Part shown: in pieces, positions 61,404 through 64,000 of the stretch
Numbering within the stretch: position 1 is the stretch's first letter
Layout: each line of letters opens with the position of its first letter
NCBI GenBank assembly: GCA_030388725.1
Contig: CP128857.1
Span: forward strand, 4,854,024-4,918,023
DNA: 64,000 nt
Direction of reading: 5' to 3'
From: Prodigiosinella aquatilis
GTDB lineage: Bacteria > Pseudomonadota > Gammaproteobacteria > Enterobacterales > Enterobacteriaceae
Made by a program: the position numbers and the translations under genes
The notes under the pieces: model-generated
Told to the model about the DNA's origin: nothing
What the model saw: the letters and a program-made list of their open reading frames with translations, nothing else
The model's database searches: none

Positions 61404-62024
61404 TTAGTTCCGTTTAAGAATCACCAAGTGACGTTCTCCAACCAACTCAGGTACAAAAAGTGGAATAATGATTTCCGAGATAATACCTTCAGGTAAGGCA
61501 TCCAGCTCATCTTGAGGAACCGTTCCCTTCAGTGCATAAAAACGGCCTTCAGGACGGGAAGGTAAATGATCACACCAGTTAACCATATCCTTCAGAGAAG
61601 CAAATGCACGGCTTATCACCCCATCAAAAGAAGGTGCCGCCGAAAAGTCTTCTACACGGCTCTGTACCGGTTCAATATTGTCGAGATGTAATTCATGCTG
61701 AGCCTGACGCAGAAAACGCGCCCGTTTTCCCAGACTATCAAGTAAGGTGAAATGTGAATATGGACGAATAATGGCTAACGGTATGCCCGGTAAACCCGGT
61801 CCTGTTCCCACATCAATAAAATTCTGTCCCTGAAGATGTTTTTCTATCACCAGGCTATCCATGATATGACGAATCAACATTTGTTCAGGATCACGGACTG
61901 AAGTCAGATTATAAGCCTTATTCCATTTATGCAGGAGATCAACATACTGAATAAGCTTATTTTTTTGTTGATCGGTCAGGGAAATACCAGCGGTATCTAA
62001 CAGGCTATTGAGTTTGTTAAGCAC
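61404..62024 (-). CDS. rsmG: 16S rRNA (guanine527-N7)-methyltransferase RsmG
   Basis: A 206-residue SAM-dependent methyltransferase that modifies G527 of 16S rRNA; its loss gives low-level streptomycin resistance. The SAM motif is FIDVGTGPGLPGIPLAI at about residues 70-86, and VISRAFASLKDMVNW follows. It lies 86 bp downstream of mnmG, the usual gidAB order. Confidence 0.95.
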   Translation of the reverse strand: MLNKLNSLLDTAGISLTDQQKNKLIQYVDLLHKWNKAYNLTSVRDPEQMLIRHIMDSLVIEKHLQGQNFIDVGTGPGLPGIPLAIIRPYSHFTLLDSLGKRARFLRQAQHELHLDNIEPVQSRVEDFSAAPSFDGVISRAFASLKDMVNWCDHLPSRPEGRFYALKGTVPQDELDALPEGIISEIIIPLFVPELVGERHLVILKRN

Positions 62025-62110
62025 AAGACAATCCTGAATATCACGTTATTAATACAATCTAGCTGTATTTCCACAGCCAGATTTACGGGCTATTTTGCTA
62101 AAAACGACTA

Positions 62111-64000
62111 TCAGGCACTGCGGCGCAGCATCCCCTGTTTTTTCAACCAAACCAGTAAAATTGAGATTGCAGCTGGTGTAATACCAGAAATACGCGATGC
62201 CTGGCCAATGGAACCCGGTTTATGATCATTCAACTTTATAATAACCTCATTTGATAATCCGGTTACCTGCTGATAATCCAGTCCTGCGGGCAATAGCGCA
62301 TTTTCATTGCGGAGTTGTTTTTCAACTTCATCCTGCTGACGGGCAATATACCCTTCATATTTCACCTGAATTTCCACCTGCTCTGCCGCTTTATCATCAG
62401 TTAGTGCAGGGGCGAACATCGGTAACCCGGTCAACATAACATAGTTAATTTCAGGACGGCGCAGTAGCTCTTCACCGCTAGCTTCTCGAGAAAGTGGTGT
62501 TTTCAGTAAGGAATTAATCTGATCACGGTTCTCTGACAACGGATGAACATGAATATCACGCAGGCGCTGCCGTTCTTTCTCAATATTTTCCAACTTCTCG
62601 TTGAACGCGGCCCAACGAACATTATCCACCATACCTAATTGACGACCAATTTCCGTCAACCGTAGGTCAGCATTGTCTTCGCGCAGCATCAGACGATATT
62701 CGGCTCGCGAAGTAAACATGCGGTAAGGTTCTTTGGTTCCCAATGTACAGAGATCATCAACTAAAACACCGATGTAAGCTTGATCGCGTCGAGGTGTCCA
62801 GCCTTCCTGATCAAATGCCAAACGAGCAGCATTCAATCCAGCCAGCATTCCCTGCGCAGCAGCTTCTTCATAACCGGTTGTCCCATTGATCTGACCGGCA
62901 AAGAAAAGACCGTGAATAAATTTATTTTCCAGTGTCGGTTTTAAATCTCGAGGATCAAAAAAATCATACTCAATAGCATAACCAGGACGAACAATACGAG
63001 CATTCTCCATCCCTTGCATGGAACGGACAATCTGCCACTGTATGTCAAATGGTAGGCTGGTAGAAATGCCGTTAGGGTAGATTTCATTACTGCTCAACCC
63101 TTCCGGTTCAAGAAATATCTGGTGGGTATTACGATCGGCAAAGCGCATCACCTTGTCTTCAATGGATGGGCAATAACGAGGCCCGATCCCCGCGATGACA
63201 CCAGTGTACATTGGACTACGATCCAAATTATTGCGGATCACCTCATGAGTGCGCTCATTGGTGTGGGTGATATAACAAGGCATCTGTGCCGGATGCTGGC
63301 CAGGATCTCCCAGAAAGGAAAAAACAGGCATCGGGTTATCACCGTGCTGTTGCGTCAATACACTGAAATCAATAGTCCGGGCATCTATGCGTGGTGGAGT
63401 ACCGGTTTTTAAACGCCCGACTCGCAACGGTAATTCACGTAAACGGTGGGCTAATGGAATGGATGGTGGATCGCCAGCTCTGCCACCGCTGTAGTTATCC
63501 AGACCAATATGTATTTTACCGTCCAGAAATGTTCCTACCGTTAGTACTACGGCTTTGGCACGGAACTTCAACCCCATCTGGGTAATGGCCCCCACAACCT
63601 GATCATTTTCCACAATCAGATCGTCGACTGCCTGTTGGAAGATCATCAGATTTGGCTGGTTTTCCAGTGCAGCACGTACTGCTTGACGATAAAGAACCCG
63701 ATCTGCTTGTGCACGAGTAGCTCGTACTGCAGGACCTTTACTGATGTTTAGTATCCTGAACTGAATACCCGCTTGATCGATGGCCTTAGCCATCAGTCCA
63801 CCCATGGCATCAAGCTCTTTTACCAGATGACCTTTCCCTATACCGCCGATAGCCGGGTTACAAGACATCTGTCCCAGCGTATCAATATTGTGTGTCAGTA
63901 AGAGGGTTTGACGTCCCATACGGGCCGAGGCCATGGCGGCTTCAGTGCCTGCATGACCACCACCGATCACGATGACGTCAAAAGGATCTGGATAAAACAT
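62111..64000 (-). CDS. mnmG: tRNA uridine-5-carboxymethylaminomethyl modification enzyme MnmG
   Basis: A 629-residue FAD enzyme that with MnmE makes the cmnm5U modification at tRNA wobble positions. The FAD motif VIVIGGGHAGTEAAMASARM begins at residue 9, and CNPAIGGIGKGHLVKELDA and the GLFFAGQINGTTGYEEAAAQ region are intact. Length equals E. coli MnmG. The start codon is the last triplet of the window, so the gene is complete but its promoter, and oriC, lie outside. Confidence 0.97.
   Translation of the reverse strand: MFYPDPFDVIVIGGGHAGTEAAMASARMGRQTLLLTHNIDTLGQMSCNPAIGGIGKGHLVKELDAMGGLMAKAIDQAGIQFRILNISKGPAVRATRAQADRVLYRQAVRAALENQPNLMIFQQAVDDLIVENDQVVGAITQMGLKFRAKAVVLTVGTFLDGKIHIGLDNYSGGRAGDPPSIPLAHRLRELPLRVGRLKTGTPPRIDARTIDFSVLTQQHGDNPMPVFSFLGDPGQHPAQMPCYITHTNERTHEVIRNNLDRSPMYTGVIAGIGPRYCPSIEDKVMRFADRNTHQIFLEPEGLSSNEIYPNGISTSLPFDIQWQIVRSMQGMENARIVRPGYAIEYDFFDPRDLKPTLENKFIHGLFFAGQINGTTGYEEAAAQGMLAGLNAARLAFDQEGWTPRRDQAYIGVLVDDLCTLGTKEPYRMFTSRAEYRLMLREDNADLRLTEIGRQLGMVDNVRWAAFNEKLENIEKERQRLRDIHVHPLSENRDQINSLLKTPLSREASGEELLRRPEINYVMLTGLPMFAPALTDDKAAEQVEIQVKYEGYIARQQDEVEKQLRNENALLPAGLDYQQVTGLSNEVIIKLNDHKPGSIGQASRISGITPAAISILLVWLKKQGMLRRSA

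Overview
This window is chromosomal DNA of a plant-associated member of the Enterobacterales, most likely Pectobacteriaceae (a Dickeya, Musicola, Brenneria or Lonsdalea-like genome). The reasons are the conserved origin-proximal order mnmG-rsmG-atpIBEFHAGDC ... glmU-glmS ... pstSCAB-phoU ... yieH-adeP, a family PL9 exopolygalacturonate lyase (PelX type) with a KdgR-like operator, an ACC deaminase, and a complete arn (L-Ara4N lipid A) operon. The genus cannot be fixed from the sequence alone. mnmG begins at the last base of the window, so oriC is expected just beyond the right edge.

Left part (1-13.6 kb): a CSCS-motif permease (running off the left edge) under an ECF sigma factor; a divergent Opp/Dpp/Nik-family ABC importer in which the first ATPase gene has collapsed in frame to 47 codons; then the seven-gene arnBCADTEF operon on the minus strand with ATGA-type overlaps. 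Middle-left (13.6-20.2 kb): a three-lipoprotein operon (CsgG-like, DUF4810-like, GNA1162-like) of unknown function, a MITE-like repeat, aegA, a decayed hydN-like ferredoxin gene, and a phosphopantetheinyl-transferase-superfamily gene with altered catalytic residues.

Middle (20.2-32.5 kb): adeP and yieH diverge; an Lrp/AsnC regulator and acdS follow, with all residues diagnostic of true ACC deaminase; then a minus-strand block with a dipeptide-type ABC importer (binding protein, two permeases, two ATPases), an M20 peptidase and a LysR regulator. 32.9-41.1 kb: a tripartite RND efflux operon with a TetR gene upstream. Beside it lies a second TetR gene, next to what look like the two ends of a deleted RND operon; near-identical operator sequences occur at both loci.

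Right part (41.6-64 kb): phosphate uptake (pstSCAB-phoU) with two Pho boxes; a 1.4-kb gene-poor stretch with nested inverted repeats, a terminator-like hairpin and a candidate small secreted protein; glmS and glmU (amino-sugar and UDP-GlcNAc synthesis); pelX inserted between glmU and the ATP synthase operon; the nine-gene atp operon; rsmG and mnmG. Most genes are ordinary core or efflux genes. The items of real interest are the lipoprotein trio, the acdS cluster, the shared TetR-type operators with the RND remnant, the degenerate PPTase, the structured pstS-glmS intergenic region and the pelX locus.
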